Positions 20,264-32,475 of a DNA stretch of 64,000 bases are shown in pieces; position 1 is the stretch's first letter, and every line of letters starts with the position of its first letter. This DNA is from Hygrocybe punicea (lineage: Eukaryota; Basidiomycota; Agaricomycetes; Agaricales; Hygrophoraceae), in NCBI GenBank assembly GCA_963556145.1, contig OY744464.1, positions 5,580,001 to 5,644,000 of the forward strand, read 5' to 3'. A model generated the notes under the pieces. The model saw nothing but the letters and a program-made list of their open reading frames with translations. It was not told the DNA's origin and made no database searches. Both the position numbers and the translations under genes were made by a program.

Positions 20264-21684
20264 ATCTACTACATCCAGAAGGCTACTAACTATGACAAAC
20301 CATGGGAAATCTATCACGTGACTGTCCAGGCACAACTACTACAAGTGCCCCCCTCTTGTAGTGATGCCCTCATCACTATCAGCAAGAGGAAAAACAAAGA
20401 ACAGAAACAGGGGAAGGAGAAAGGAAGGGAACAAAACAAACAAAACAGAGAGAAAATCAGTCCAGAAAGAAAGCCCTACACTACCTAGGCCTTGTCCAGC
20501 CAAAAGCTACAAGAGTGCGACTCAAATCACGAAGGCGGGGGTCACAATCCCAATTGAGAATCATTGGGTTGGTTGGTTTTGAGCTGGCAGGTATGAAGGG
20601 TCGTGTGATGGTTGGCTGGCCAGGCCCAATGCCTCGCAGGTGGCTCCGAGACCAGATGGGACCAATGGGGGTGACAAAAGTTTGTTGGGGATGTGGGCAG
20701 TTACATTGTCAAGCACAGCACTGTAGGGTGGAAAACGGTTGTCCTGTGGTGTTGGAATGGAGGGTGGAAATGTCATGGGGGATTCATGATGGAAAGGTGG
20801 GGTAGATAGGGATTGTGGTGGTTTCTTCGGCCCAGTCAAATTGGGTGGGGACAGACATGAGTGTGGGGCTGGACATACAAATGGGGCCATTCGTGACTTT
20901 CCATTGGGATGTCCTGCCATTCCATCATGCCTTGCTCGTCTCCTCTGTCCTTGTGGTATCCATCTCCTTGTACCCCACACCATCTCCCATTCTCCCATTC
21001 CTCTCATCCTCCTTCATTGTCTTGAACCTCACACACACATCAGCTCATGTTTCCATGCCATTGAGCCTTGGCGTTCACAGTTGCGGCGTCTGGATGGTGG
21101 CGTTGTGACCCTGGGCCAGCATGGGTGCATGTGGGTATGTACTTGGGGGGGGAAACGGGGTCTGGGGCACATTTTGGCATGTTCTGTCACACAGGCATGG
21201 GCTTTGGGGCCTGTGTTGGTGTCAGATGGTCGGGCATTGTGGGTCCGTGGTCTGGGAAGTGTTTGAATGCATTTTCTTGCATGGGCGTGGGGTTTGGGGC
21301 TGGGGTGGGACTTGAGATGCATTCGGATGCATTTTGCAGTGGGGATGGTGTGTTTGGGGTTGATGTGGGTGCGCGATGCATCTCTCGTTGAGTTTCAGGC
21401 ACAGTGGTTCATGTTGGGGTAGTATTCAATGATGGGGCATCATCCAACGTGGTTGCCATTGCTTCTGGCGATGGTGGGCATGTTGGGCCATGCTGGGATG
21501 CATTCTCGCACATGGATGGGGCCGTCTGGGTGCTTGATGATGACATGGCACGCTCTGGCACAACTGTTGTGGTGTTTGCTATGTTTGGGCCTGGTGGGGA
21601 CTCATCCATCTGCACTGACACAGAGGTGCAGGTGGATGGGGCCGTTTGGCTTGGTGTGTGGTGTGTTGTCGTTGGTGTAAGTGG
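20264..21684 (-). other. Remains of an older element left of H, low-complexity coding-like DNA
   Basis: The minus strand is Pro/Ser/Thr-rich in long open stretches (for example 20561-21007 and 21409-21680). The part at 21409-21684 is the downstream half of the gene split by element H. Sequence around 18790-18872 and 20264-20350 probably belongs to one terminal region interrupted by F1. No polymerase or other domain is recognised. Confidence 0.4.
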
Positions 21685-21834
21685 TGGAGTAGGAGGAGAT
21701 CCTACTCCATGAGAAGTCAAAGAGGTCGCATAGTCAAGACTGTCTACTAACAAGGCTAATCCTACGAACTAATCCTACGAACCGTGGGAACCATCACGTG
21801 ATCACTGGACTAGTGGCCACAATCCACTAGTCCA
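21685..21834 (-). repeat. 3' LTR of element H
   Basis: 150 bp. It begins and ends with hairpins: TGGAGTAGGA/TCCTACTCCA at the left edge and GGACTAGTGG/CCACTAGTCC at the right edge. Confidence 0.8.
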
Positions 21835-21902
21835 TGCACCCTTCACCAAAAAACGGCGGCGTCCTCGCTGCCTGGCTGTCACAAGAAAAACACAAAGCAT
21901 AA

Positions 21903-23889
21903 CATCAGGAAAAACACTATAGCTCTGAGATACTCTCAGAGTGTCTCAGAGTGTCTCAGAGTGCTCAGAGCACCAGAGCTCTCAGAGTGACCTGGGATGG
22001 TCTGAAAGCACAGTGGCTGACTATTCTGCACTGAGAGCGCTCTGGGACACTCTGAGACACTCTGAGGAAGGTCCTCAGACCATCACAAAGAAGTCTTGAG
22101 AGCTCTTGGAAGTATATGTTATTGAAATAATGCTGTTCTGTAGTGCATGCTTCTGTTATCCGTAATTGAGATGTTCACTCACAAAGTCAGAAGAAGTTCA
22201 AAATGCTGAGTAACATTAAAAATGTGAATAATATAATTCTAATTGTAATTTCAGTTGTATTTAATATATAAATAAATATTAACTATCAATTATTAAATAA
22301 TACTTTATCCTGAAATTATTATTAATTAAGTATCAATGACAATACAGCTGGTTGACTTACAAGGCACCGTTAAGTTAAGTGAGCTGGAGAGTAAGCAAAG
22401 CATGTGAGTTATATAGTGTTTGAAGATGTGCACGGACCATTTGTCTGTGTTTGATAGAAATGCATGCCAAACATTGCCAATGTAGCGGTCAGGTGTCCAA
22501 AAAAGGCAATCATTTTATTGCCATAAAATTGACAACTTTTTAGGAAACAGTTTTCAAAGGGTCAGAGTCCCCAGGTTAGTAATGCCAAATGGAACTGATC
22601 CAACCCCAGTTCAAACTGCAAACCACAATCTCTATTTAGCTATGTAGATACTAAAATATATATTTTCATGTCTAAAATCGCGTATCATGTGATCATTACA
22701 CGATTCGAGGTTTCTTTACCAACAACAACGCAAGGCCAATGAACGCAACATCATGTCGCGTTTATGGACACACTGTGGTAAGTCTCATCATTTATCTTAA
22801 CTTTACTATCTGTTACAGGAAACTTGACCGCGACCACATCGCGAGCCCACGCCAACGCCAACGCAATCCAACGCCAACGCAATGGCAACGGATGCGGGAC
22901 AGCCGCAACCCCACCACCACCACCACCACCACCAGCAATGGCAACGGCAACGGCAACAATGATGACGGCAACAGCCAGCAGCAGCGCCAACAGCAGCAGC
23001 GCCGGAAATAGCACGCCGGCAACAGCAGCAACACCGGCAACAGCAGCAACGCCGGCAACAGCAGCAATGCTGGCAGCAGCCGTGGCAGCAACACCACCCA
23101 CGCCGTGGACAGCTGCAACATCACCACCACCATCACCACCAGCGGCGACAACGGCAACAGCAATGGCCAGCAGCAGTGCCGGCAGCAGCAGCAGCAGCGA
23201 CAGCGGCAGCAGCAGCAGCAGTTGCAGCAGCAACGGCCATGGCAGCAATGGCCACGGCAGCGGCAGCGGCAGCAGCAGCAGCAGCAGTTGCAGCAGCAGT
23301 TGCAGCAGCAGTTGCAGCAGCAGTTGCAGCAGCAGTTGCAGCAGCAATGGCCACGGCAGCAATGGCCACGGCAGCGGCAGCAACAGCGACAGTGGCAATG
23401 GCAATGGCAGCAGCAGCAGCAGCAGCAGCGCTGGACGGCTCTCCCGCAGCCCAACTACCTCGCAAAGTGCAGCGCCGTATCAATTGATATGTGCCTGCCA
23501 TTCGCGAGGAGAACAGAGCTATGAGGGGGTGAGCCCACCTCGGTCCTGGGTTCAGACGTGTCTGAACCCAGACTGAATGCGGAGAGACGGTTCGATGCTG
23601 TCTGGGTCTGGGTTTGGCCCTGTGCCAAACCGGACCCGAAGTTCAGTTCGCGGTTCCGCCTTTTTGGCGGAACTGGACCAAATTGAACTTCGGCAACACT
23701 AGTACTGTGGGTACAGGTGCAGTGTTCAGAATGTATTCTCTAACATGTAAACTCTATGGGATTCTATGGGACTCTGAGGTAGTCTGCAGCACTCTCAGAC
23801 ACTCTCAGACACTCTCAGACACTCCTGTGACACCCTGGGAAAATGCAACATTCCCAGGATAACGTGGGAGCCAAAGTGTTTTTCCTGAT
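21903..23889. mobile_element. Element C, CATCAGGAAAAACAC-TIR element
   Basis: Ends CATCAGGAAAAACAC and, in reverse complement, ATCAGGAAAAACAC frame about 1.99 kb. Both ends recur in element D in the opposite orientation, so they define a family. The left 0.65 kb contains direct CTCAGAGTGTCTCAGAGTG motifs and AT-rich DNA. The right 1.1 kb contains F-like sequence: a degenerate CAG/GCA triplet array (about 22970-23430), the TCAATTGA palindrome, and a terminal TAGTGTTGCCGAAGTTC at about 23698. It therefore looks like an F-type element captured by another TIR element. A clean target duplication is not visible. Confidence 0.7.
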
Positions 23890-25189
23890 GAATGAAAACT
23901 AGCCAAAACACAAAACACAAAACACAACCTCAAGAAAGCCCCCTTCGTGGGTCCAAATCTGGCACGTCCCACTCCAGCCTAGTCTGACATCTTGAGGAAA
24001 TATGCAACGCAAACGCAACAAGGTAGTAATCCGATACGAAATGGTTTCTTGTGACCATGGTAGCATGAATGTGGGGGTGGTGAAGAGGCAGAGCACTGGA
24101 CATGAGGTAGCATCAAGGAGAAATAGCATAACATAAAATGAATAGAGTGGGGGTAGTGATTAAAAAAATGGAGATAAAAGGATATGTACTTGGGTGCTAG
24201 AGTGGGTGCCGGTGTCGAGGAATCTCTTCACGTAGGCTCTGGAAAGCGGTTGTGAGGCTGTGGGGGGCCTTGTGAAGCTGCAAGGGCTGGGGGGGCAAAA
24301 CGTGGGGGCCACGAATTAGCGGTGTGGCAAAGGGCGGTGGGGCCTGGAAAGTGGTGGGCCAGGTGAGCAGGGTGCTCCATGGAATCAGGTGCGGGTGCGT
24401 GGCTGTTTACGCTGGGAAGCGGGGCTGTTTGGGCTGGGAAAGCAGGGCACGCCTCAGTGACGTGGCACGATGCTGGGGCGCTCAAAAAGGGCAGTGGGGG
24501 GCTCTAGCAGGTCAAGCAAGGCTGTGGTGAGTCCGGAGTAGCTGTATGCAGCCAGGAATCATGAAAATGCAGGGGTCGCGACGCGGTGACGTGGCAGGCG
24601 TTGGGTCACCAAGAAGGGCGGGGAGGTCTCGTTTGGGGTAACGGAGTGCAATGGGGGGCTCTGGCATGTGGAACGTGGGTGCCGGGGGTTGGATGAGTGT
24701 GGGTTGGGCTGTGGTACACGAAGAAACGGGGGTCCAACGGGGAAAACGTGGCGGATCTGTGGTGTGACCGAAAAGGCCGGCGTCCACGGATTTGGGATGG
24801 CATAGGTGAGTGCGGAGCTCTGGTATGGCTAACGAGGGTCCATGGGGTTGGATGGGCCTGCCTGGGGCTGGGAATGATGAAAGAAAAAAAAATGAAATGA
24901 AAAAAAAAACAACAGGGGGGGGGGTCGAAAATGTGACGTGGCCTGCCGCTTGGGTGTTGAGAAGGGTCATGGGCACGTTTTTGGGTCAACGCAGGGCCCT
25001 ATTGGGCTGACATGAGCGCCGGGGGGTAACTGGAGTGTTGTACGGTCATGAATGAAAGGAAAATCCGCAGTTGTGCAGTGGTGGGTGGTGAGGCCGAAAA
25101 AAGTCGTCTTGCGAGAAAAAGCATAAAAAAAGGCTAGGGAACTGATGAAAAAAGGGATGCACGAGTCGATCGCACTCTCATCACCACGA
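23890..25189 (-). other. Interior of element H
   Basis: GC-rich, Pro-rich open frames on the minus strand (24512-24989) without recognisable domains. A (AACACAAA) simple repeat is near 23905-23925. Confidence 0.4.
25164..25186 (-). promoter_or_regulatory. Primer-binding site of element H
   Basis: On the minus strand, three bases after the LTR, TGGTGATGAGAGTGCGATCG reads as the complement of a tRNA 3' end (…CTCTCATCACCA). Element G has the matching TGGTGATGAGAGAGATTCGA, so both appear to use the same kind of tRNA. Confidence 0.6.
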
Positions 25190-25339
25190 TGAAGTAGGAG
25201 GAGATCCTACTCCATGAGAAGTCAAAGAGGTCGCATAGTCAAGACTGTCTACTAACAAGGCTAATCCTACGAACTAATCCTACGCACTGTGGGAACCATC
25301 ATGTGATCACTGGACTAGTGGCCACAATCCACTAGTACA
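25190..25339 (-). repeat. 5' LTR of element H
   Basis: 150 bp, near-identical to 21685-21834, followed by the GCGG duplication and the interrupted Ser/Thr-rich ORF. Confidence 0.8.
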
Positions 25340-25874
25340 GCGGGTGCACTGAGGTTGCGACTGCAGTTGAGCTGATGGATGGCATCATCTGCCTGGCTGT
25401 AGTGGCATAGGTGGGTGTCGTTTGGGTTGACACAGAAATGCCATTAGTAGGTGTCATTTGTGTTGGGGTGACTGGTGTCTGCATTGATGCACATGCATGG
25501 GTATGCAGCACTGTTTGGGCTGAGACAGAAGTGCTGGTGAGCAGCTCTGCTTGGGCTGATGCGGAAGCCCTTTTTGGCATTGCATTCATTTGCACTGATG
25601 TGGACTTGCTGGTGGGCAATGGGGCCAACTGGGTGGATGTGCAGAGGATGGTGGGTGCTGTGGAATGCTCCCAGCAAGTGCGTTCTTTGGCAATGCCCTG
25701 TAGGATTCCTTTGGCTCTGCCTTTTTCGAGGCATCCTGCTACCAATCTCTCAACATCTGTCATGCACATGAGCGTGCCATCTCGAGACAGGGAACCTGAA
25801 GTGGTGGGTGCAGGCTGTTGTTGAGTCACGGAAGCCGGGGCTTTTTTTGTAGTTTTCTTTTTGTAGTTTGTCAT

Positions 25875-26117
25875 GGTGAAATAAAATGTGAAAAAGTTCT
25901 CGGGTCTTTGGTCTTTGGGTCTCAGTACTCAGGTTCTGAAAGTTCTTGGTGCTCGGTTCTTGGTGCTCAAGGTTCTGAAAGTTCTCAGGTCTTGGAATAA
26001 AGGGCTTGGTTCTCAGTGCTCGGAAATGTTCTAGGGCTTGAAAAAGTGCAGGAAGGCCAGAAAAGAAAAAAAAGCAGAAAAGGTGGGAGATCACAAGGAA
26101 TTACTGGCAAGGAGAAG
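25875..26117. repeat. GGTTCTGAAAGTTCTTGGTGCTC-type tandem words upstream of LINE2
   Basis: Imperfect repetitions of GGTTCTGAAAGTTCT and TTGGTGCTC lie at about 25915-26020. This is the 5' flank of the minus-strand ORF starting at 25874 and the left flank of LINE2. Confidence 0.45.
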
Positions 26118-26267
26118 GTTCTTGTTCCTAAACCGCGTGGCACCCCTACTGGGACCCCAAAAAAGGAGCTCTGCGTATACGGGGCTATAGGCCTGCTATC
26201 CACACTTCCCCACCCCAAATCTCCCCCTAAGTTTATCCATAAGCCCACCCCTAACAAAATCACAGAG

Positions 26268-29200
26268 ATGAGCCTCCATAATTGGGCTACCCCCATTGCT
26301 GGCACCTCGAAATCCAAAAAAGGCAAACAACTGCAAGCCAATACATCAACCCCCCAACCTGCCAGGACCACCAGATCCTCGTCCAACATAGAAAACAACG
26401 TCCCCAGCATCATTCTGGAAACCACTGAACCGGACACCCTCCAAGAAGCAGTCAACTACCTCCTCGCCAACTCCCTCCTCCCCCACGATCACGACTACAG
26501 TATATCCACATTCACTGGAATCCTCCGACAACTGGCAGCTTTGGACAGCATCCACGCCCTCCCCACAATGGCCACTACCATCCGATCCATAGCCATAGCT
26601 TTAGACTCAATAGATTTCGCCGCAAAATCTGACATACTCGCCGACTCTGTCGCCTCCACCCTCAAATCTCAAACGGATGACATCCACGCATCAATCGGAA
26701 TAGCTATGGCTCCCATTCTAGATGGCATCTCTTCTAAAATCACTGACCTCCAATCTTGCCTTCTAGAAACGAGAGATCAACTCCAACAATCCACGGCGAG
26801 TCTCATCAAAACCTCCACCTCGATCGAATCCACCACCTCCTCATACAAGGATGCAGTCCTCGCTCAAATGACACGGGCCCCCCTCAGCAACATAGACCCC
26901 CGTATTAAAGCGAAGGAACAACTACAAGCACAGCAAATCCTTCTCGACATAAACGACTCCCCGGAAACCAAAAAAGCCCTGGACATCAGCCTCTCAAAAC
27001 TCACGGAAAAGGCCAATCACATGCTTAGCTCCATGACACCACCATCCAACTACAAATTCATGGCCACCACGAAGCTCAGGAACGGAGGCATACTACTAGA
27101 AGTGAATTCCGACCAAATCCCCACCTGGTTACAAGACAACACCCGGCTCACCACGTTCCTATCCACCTTCAATCACGGAGCCTCCATTAAGAGGCGAACC
27201 TACACGATCATAGCTTACTTTGTCCCACTTATCTTCGATCCAGACGTGCCCGATCACCTCAGGGAAATTGAGGAAATCAACGAACTCCCCCCGCACTCCA
27301 TCATCCGCGCAAACTGGATCAAACTGAAAGAATGTTGTTCAGCAAACCAGACATGCGGTCACGCCATATTCTCTCTGGACTCACCCGACACTGCTAACCT
27401 AGTTCTTTCCAAAGGTTTCTTTGTATGCCACAAGAGAATCAACACCGGCAAATGCAAAAAGGAACCCCTCCGCTGCCTCTGTTGCCATCAATGGAACCAT
27501 ACCGCATCCCGCTGTCCAGCCGACTTCGACACATGCGGCACTTGTGGCAACCAACACAGAACGTCGAACTGTTGCAACAAAAATCAACTCTTCTGCATGC
27601 CCTGCAAACAAAAGGGTCACGCCACATGGGACCGTAACTGCCCCTCTTTCCTACTAAAATGCAAAGAAACAGATGCTCGCAACCCCAAAAACTTACTACC
27701 TTTCTACCCCACAGCCAAGCCATGGACCCAAAACCCCTCTCATCCCTATGCCCCAACGCCATCCTCCGTTAACACCAGACCAATACACACAATCCCACCC
27801 AGACTACACTCCCCATTCCCCCTCCCCCCGCTGTCCCCAGCCTCCCGCCACTACTCTCCACCCCCCTCCATCTTCGACCAGCCTCCCCCCCCCTCAATCC
27901 GAAATCATCATAACAGATCCAGACCCCCCCTATGCCAATCCACTCTAAATATCACCAACCCGCCCCTCAGCCAAAACACCGCCCCCTCTCCTGGTTCGAC
28001 GACACAACGCCTCTCCCCCCCCTTCCCCCCACCCCCATACCCCCCAACGACATCCATGCAATCAGCATACCTCCCCCCACAGCACCGTCGCCTCATGCCT
28101 GAACAACCCGCTCTGCACCCCGTACACTTAAACATCTGGCAGATTAACCTCAACAAATCAGCGAAAGCACACTGGGACCTCATCAATTCCATGATACACA
28201 CCAAATGCGACCTCCTTTTACTACAAGAACCATACTTCGACTATTATGGCAACACCAAAGCCACCCACAATTGGAGGGTAATTTACCCCTCTGACCATCT
28301 CATCTCCAACACGCCAGTCCGATCCGTCATCCTAGTCAACGTCAGACTCAACACAAACTCGTGGGAACAAATAAATATCCATGGCTCCAACGACCTCATG
28401 GGCATTCGTGTCAAAGGACCCTTAGGCAACCTCGCCCTCTTCAACATCTACAACGATTGCCTCCATTCCAACACCCTCGACACTCTGCACCTATTCGCCA
28501 GGACACATGAAGCATCCTTACATCGTCGCGAGAACGATCACATGTTCTGGTGTGGCGACTTCAACAGACATCACCCACTCTGGGACAAGGAATGTAACCA
28601 CCATCTTTTCACCGCAAATGCCCTCGCCCAAGCCCGTCACCTCATAGAAGCTACTGCTGACTGTGATATGATGATGGCACTACCTAAGGACCTACCCACC
28701 CTCGAATCCATGGTCACAAAAAACTGGACCAGAACTGATAACGTGTTCTGCACAGCGAAATCCATCTACCTCATTTCCGTCTGCGACACCAAACCAGAAC
28801 TTCGGCCCACAGGCACTGACCACATCCCCATCCTAACTGCCATTGCTCTTCCCCCCCAGATAAAAACTAACCCGCCCACACACAACTTCCGCCTAGTCAA
28901 TTGGGACAACTTCAGGGATAAACTCAATACCCACCTGACGCACCTTCCCCCGCCCACACAAATCACTTCACAGGTACAGCTCGACAACGCCATCTCAGGC
29001 CTCACTACAGCCATACAATCGTCCATCGAGCTTGCGATTCCCCTCTCGGCCCCCTGTCCCCACTCAAAACACTGGTGGACCCCACACCTGAACCAGCTCA
29101 AACGAAACAAAAACAGGCTAAGTCGTTTATCATACAAATTTCGCCTAGACAACACTCACCCAAGCCATAAAGAACACAAAACGGCACGCAATCACTATGG

Positions 29201-29324
29201 TGCTGAAATCCTAAAAGCCAAAGAAAGACACTAGGCCGCATTTCTCGACGACGCTAAGGACCACAACATCTGGACTATAAACAAATGCATATCAAATCCC
29301 ATAAGCGACTACCCCAGAGGAGGC
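26268..29324 (+). pseudogene. LINE2 fused ORF1-endonuclease polyprotein, 5' part
   Basis: One frame stays open from 26016 to 29231. The most likely start is ATG 26268, just after the 5' UTR. Zinc knuckles are at about 27474-27640: CLCCHQWNHTASRC, CGTCGNQHRTSNC and CMPCKQKGHATWDRNC. A Pro/Ser-rich linker follows, and the endonuclease begins near 28131 (IWQINLNKSAK, LLLQEPYFDYYG, WCGDFNRHHPLWD, RTDNVFC). Unlike LINE1 there is no stop/start between the Gag-like and endonuclease parts. A TAG at 29232-29234 interrupts the frame where the context suggests Trp. The frame then continues to 29324, where element D is inserted. Confidence 0.8.
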
Positions 29325-29919
29325 CATCAGGAAAAACACTTTGGCTCTCACGTTATCCTGGGAATGTTGCATTTTCCCAGGGTGTCACAGGAGTGTCTGA
29401 GAGTGTCTGAGAGTGCTGCAGACTACCTCAGAGTCCCATAGAGTCCCATAGAGTTTACATGTTAGAGAATACGTTCTGAACACTGCACCTGTACCCACAG
29501 TACTAGTGTTGCCGAAGTTCAATTCGGTCCGGTTCCTCCTTTTTGGCGGAACCGCGAACTGAACTTCAGGTCTGGTTTGGTGCAGGGCCAAACCCAGACC
29601 CAGACAGCATCGAACTGTCTCTCCGCATTCAGTCTGGGTTCAGACACGTCTGAACCCAGGACCGAGGTGGGCTCACCCCCTCATAGCTCTGTTCTCCTCA
29701 CGAATGGCAGGCACGTATCAATTGATACGGCGCTGCACTTTGCGAGGTAGTTGGGCTGTGGGGGAGCCATCCAGCGCTGCTGCTGCTGCTGCTGCCATTG
29801 CCGTTGCCACTGTCGCTGTTGCTGCCGCTGCCGTGGCCGTTGCTGCCATGGCCGTTGCTGCTGCAACTGCTGCTGCTGCTGCTGCTGCTGCAACTGCTGC
29901 TGCTGCTGCTGCTGCTGCA

Positions 29920-29952
<33 letters not shown>

Positions 29953-30429
29953 GCTGCCGCTGCTGTGGCCGTTGCTGCCATGGCCGTTGCTGCTGCAACT
30001 GCTGCTGCTGCTGCTGCTGCTGCTGCCGCTGCCATGGCCGTTGCTGCTGCAACTGCTGCTGCTGCTGCCGCCATCGCTGCTGCTGCTGCTGGTGCTGCTG
30101 CTGGCCGTTGCTGGTGCCGTTGCTGCCGCTGGTGGTGATGGTGGTCGTGATGTTGCAGCTGTCCACGGTGTGGGTGGTGTTGCTGCCACAGCTGCTGCCA
30201 GCATTGCTGCTGTTGCCGGCGTTGCTGCTGTTGCCGGTGTTGCTGCTGTTGCCGGTGTGCTATTTCCGGCGCTGCTGCTGCACACCTTACAGCATATCTT
30301 TTCCACAAGACATGGCTCAGCCGAGATGGACAATTCCCACTCTGAGTGGGCCAGCCAATCTCGGCCGACCAATATCTTTCTCCAGGGGAGATGGCTTGGC
30401 CGAGGCGTCTATGTTCTGAGGGACATGAG

Positions 30430-30860
30430 TTGGCCGAAGCAGGGGGATATATTGGCCAACCGGTCTGGGTATTTTGGCTGGCCATGGAACATGGATTGGC
30501 CGACTGCCCTGGGTATTTCGGGTGGCCATGCACCATGGGTTGGCTGACTAGTCTGGGCATTTCCGCTGGCCATGGAACATGGATTGGTCGACCACACTGG
30601 GTATTTCCAATGGCCATGGAACATGGATTGGCCAACCAGTCTGGGTATTTTGGCTGGCCATGAAAGGTAGATTGAACAATGGAACTGGGTATTTTGGCTG
30701 GCCATGGAAAATGAATTGGCCGACCGCAATAGGTATTTTCGCTGGCCATGGGAGGTGGATTGGCCGATCTGTATTGGTATATTGGCTGGCTATGGTGCAT
30801 GAGTTGGCCAAATCTCTGGGTATATTAGCTGGCTATAGAACTTTAGTTAGCTGAAGCGGG
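30430..30860. repeat. 44-bp minisatellite, left arm of E
   Basis: Units share GGGTATTT-C/T-GGCTGGCCATGG and ATTGGCCGACC, the reverse complement of the right-arm array. About nine degenerate units are present. Confidence 0.75.
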
Positions 30861-31768
30861 TGGGTACGCAGGCTGGCCCTAGGAAGCACATGGGCTAATG
30901 TTAGGGATATTCCAGTTGTACATGGAACACAAATTGACAACAGTTTGTGGTATATTGGCCGATCACACATGGGTCACTTGCTCCTTTGAGTCTTTTGGCT
31001 GCTCATGCGACATGGGTTGGCCAATGTTATGGATACATCAGCTGCCCATGGGGTTAGCCTACACTAGGAATACATTGGCTGGTCATGGGACATGATTTAG
31101 CTGATCCTATCAAGTCTTTTGTTGGCTGTGGGCCATGGAGTCGCCGGCCTGAGATATATTGGCCAGCCATGATATGGTTGGCTGACAATCTGACTTAAGG
31201 TTTGGTTGAGGCCGATAACATTCAATACATTCATTCTAAGCCAGTCACAGCTTAACACTACAACAAGTACTGCTACTGTGAATTCACAAACACATCTGAA
31301 AGGACCAAAAGCAAGACCCCAAAGCCATTCAGTCTTGATCTCAAAGGAGGCTCTTCTCCTTCTTGATCAAGACTGACTGACAAAGAAAACACTACCAAAA
31401 TCTTTGCAAACACATAACCAAAAATATGTTGACATAAACACTCATATCAACCACACTAAGAACATTACCTGGTTTCAATGTCACTAATGGGAGGCTTACA
31501 AATAATGATGAGGTTTACCTGGTCAAATTTCAATGATGCCACCAGGCCCACTACCAGTAGCTTGCCTGGCAAGGGAATCAAGGGGGTTCACCTGCTCTTT
31601 CATTCTTGGAGGCCTGTACAGTGGCAAGCAGTACTTTCTGGGGGCCAGACACCAACAGTTGGCACGCAAAGATGCCACAATATTCATTCAAGTTGAATAG
31701 CTCAGTTCAAAAAAAGACACTGTCAGTAATGGGATAATACACATTAATCTCTCATCTGCATGCAAACA

Positions 31769-32139
31769 CAGGAGACAGATGAGGATTTTTTGCCATCAAA
31801 GAATATTGCGATCTCCACTCAAATATTGAAATTATTTTTGTTGTTATTATAAGTCTGAAAAATATTGTAAAAAGTAAGGTTAGTATTCACACCAAAGATA
31901 GTGCAGCAAAATTTTAGATTATTTACTCTCCAGATGTTCGGGCACAAAGCCACATGCTTGAATGTCTGGAGACCAAATAGTTTAAAATTTTGCCTGCACT
32001 GTCTTCAGTGTGAATACCACTTTTAGATAACCTTATTGTTTACAACCTTTTCAGACTTATGATAACAACACAAATAATTTCAATATTTAAGTGGATATCG
32101 CAATATTCTTTGATGGCAAAAATCCTCATCTGTCTCCTG
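31769..32139. mobile_element. 371-bp hairpin MITE inside the left arm of E
   Basis: CAGGAGACAGATGAGGATTT at the left is matched by AAATCCTCATCTGTCTCCTG at the right. Complementarity continues far inward (GCCATCAAAGAATATTGCGAT; ATTTCAATATTTGAGTGGA-like), so most of it can fold. The right arm of E lacks it, which marks it as an insertion. Flanks TGCAAACA and TGAAACAT suggest an imperfect duplication of about 8 bp. Confidence 0.75.
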
Positions 32140-32475
32140 TGAAACATAACAACGAACATATCACAATAATAAAGTAGTCGGTGAAGTGATGAATATGAGG
32201 GAGGAAATCACATACCAGTTAAGAAAATAACACTCCAGAATCTCTGGTTATTGCCTGGTACAATAACCAAGGATCCTGTAGTGTCACCAAAGGTGGTAGT
32301 AGTAGTTGTGAGGTAAGAAGAAAATAACCATGTTTGATGGTCTTGTACTTATTTGTTCATGTGACTTAATGTGTTTGTTGATCACATGTCACAAAGTGTG
32401 ATGTCACGTTGGGCTGTCCAAACGTTACATCACACTTGTGACATGTCGCGTCTCATCAATCATGTGACCTGTCGC

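Larger units (their letters stand above)
21685..25339 (-). mobile_element. Short-LTR (TRIM-like) retroelement H
   Basis: Direct repeats at 21685-21834 and 25190-25339 are both exactly 150 bp and nearly identical (TGGAGTAGGAGG... versus TGAAGTAGGAGG..., ending ...ACTAGTCCA and ...ACTAGTACA). The 4-bp target duplication is GTGG/GCGG. A tRNA-like primer-binding sequence next to the right LTR sets the minus orientation. The interior, without element C, is about 1.4 kb with only Pro-rich ORFs and no polymerase, as in TRIM elements that move in trans. Confidence 0.8.
21409..25874 (-). pseudogene. Ser/Thr-rich element-encoded ORF, interrupted by element H
   Basis: The gene starts at ATG 25874 (basic N-terminus, then DVERLVAGCLEKGRAKG) and is open to 25344. 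It resumes at 21684 and stops at 21409. Between 25874 and 25344 there are exactly 177 codons, and 21684 is again a first codon position, so excising H plus one 4-bp duplication restores the frame. The product (about 268 residues) is dominated by degenerate SVSAQT/STQT-type repeats. Element G encodes a protein of similar style (coiled coil, low complexity, AGTQT). The function is unknown and I do not recognise a named family. Confidence 0.5.
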
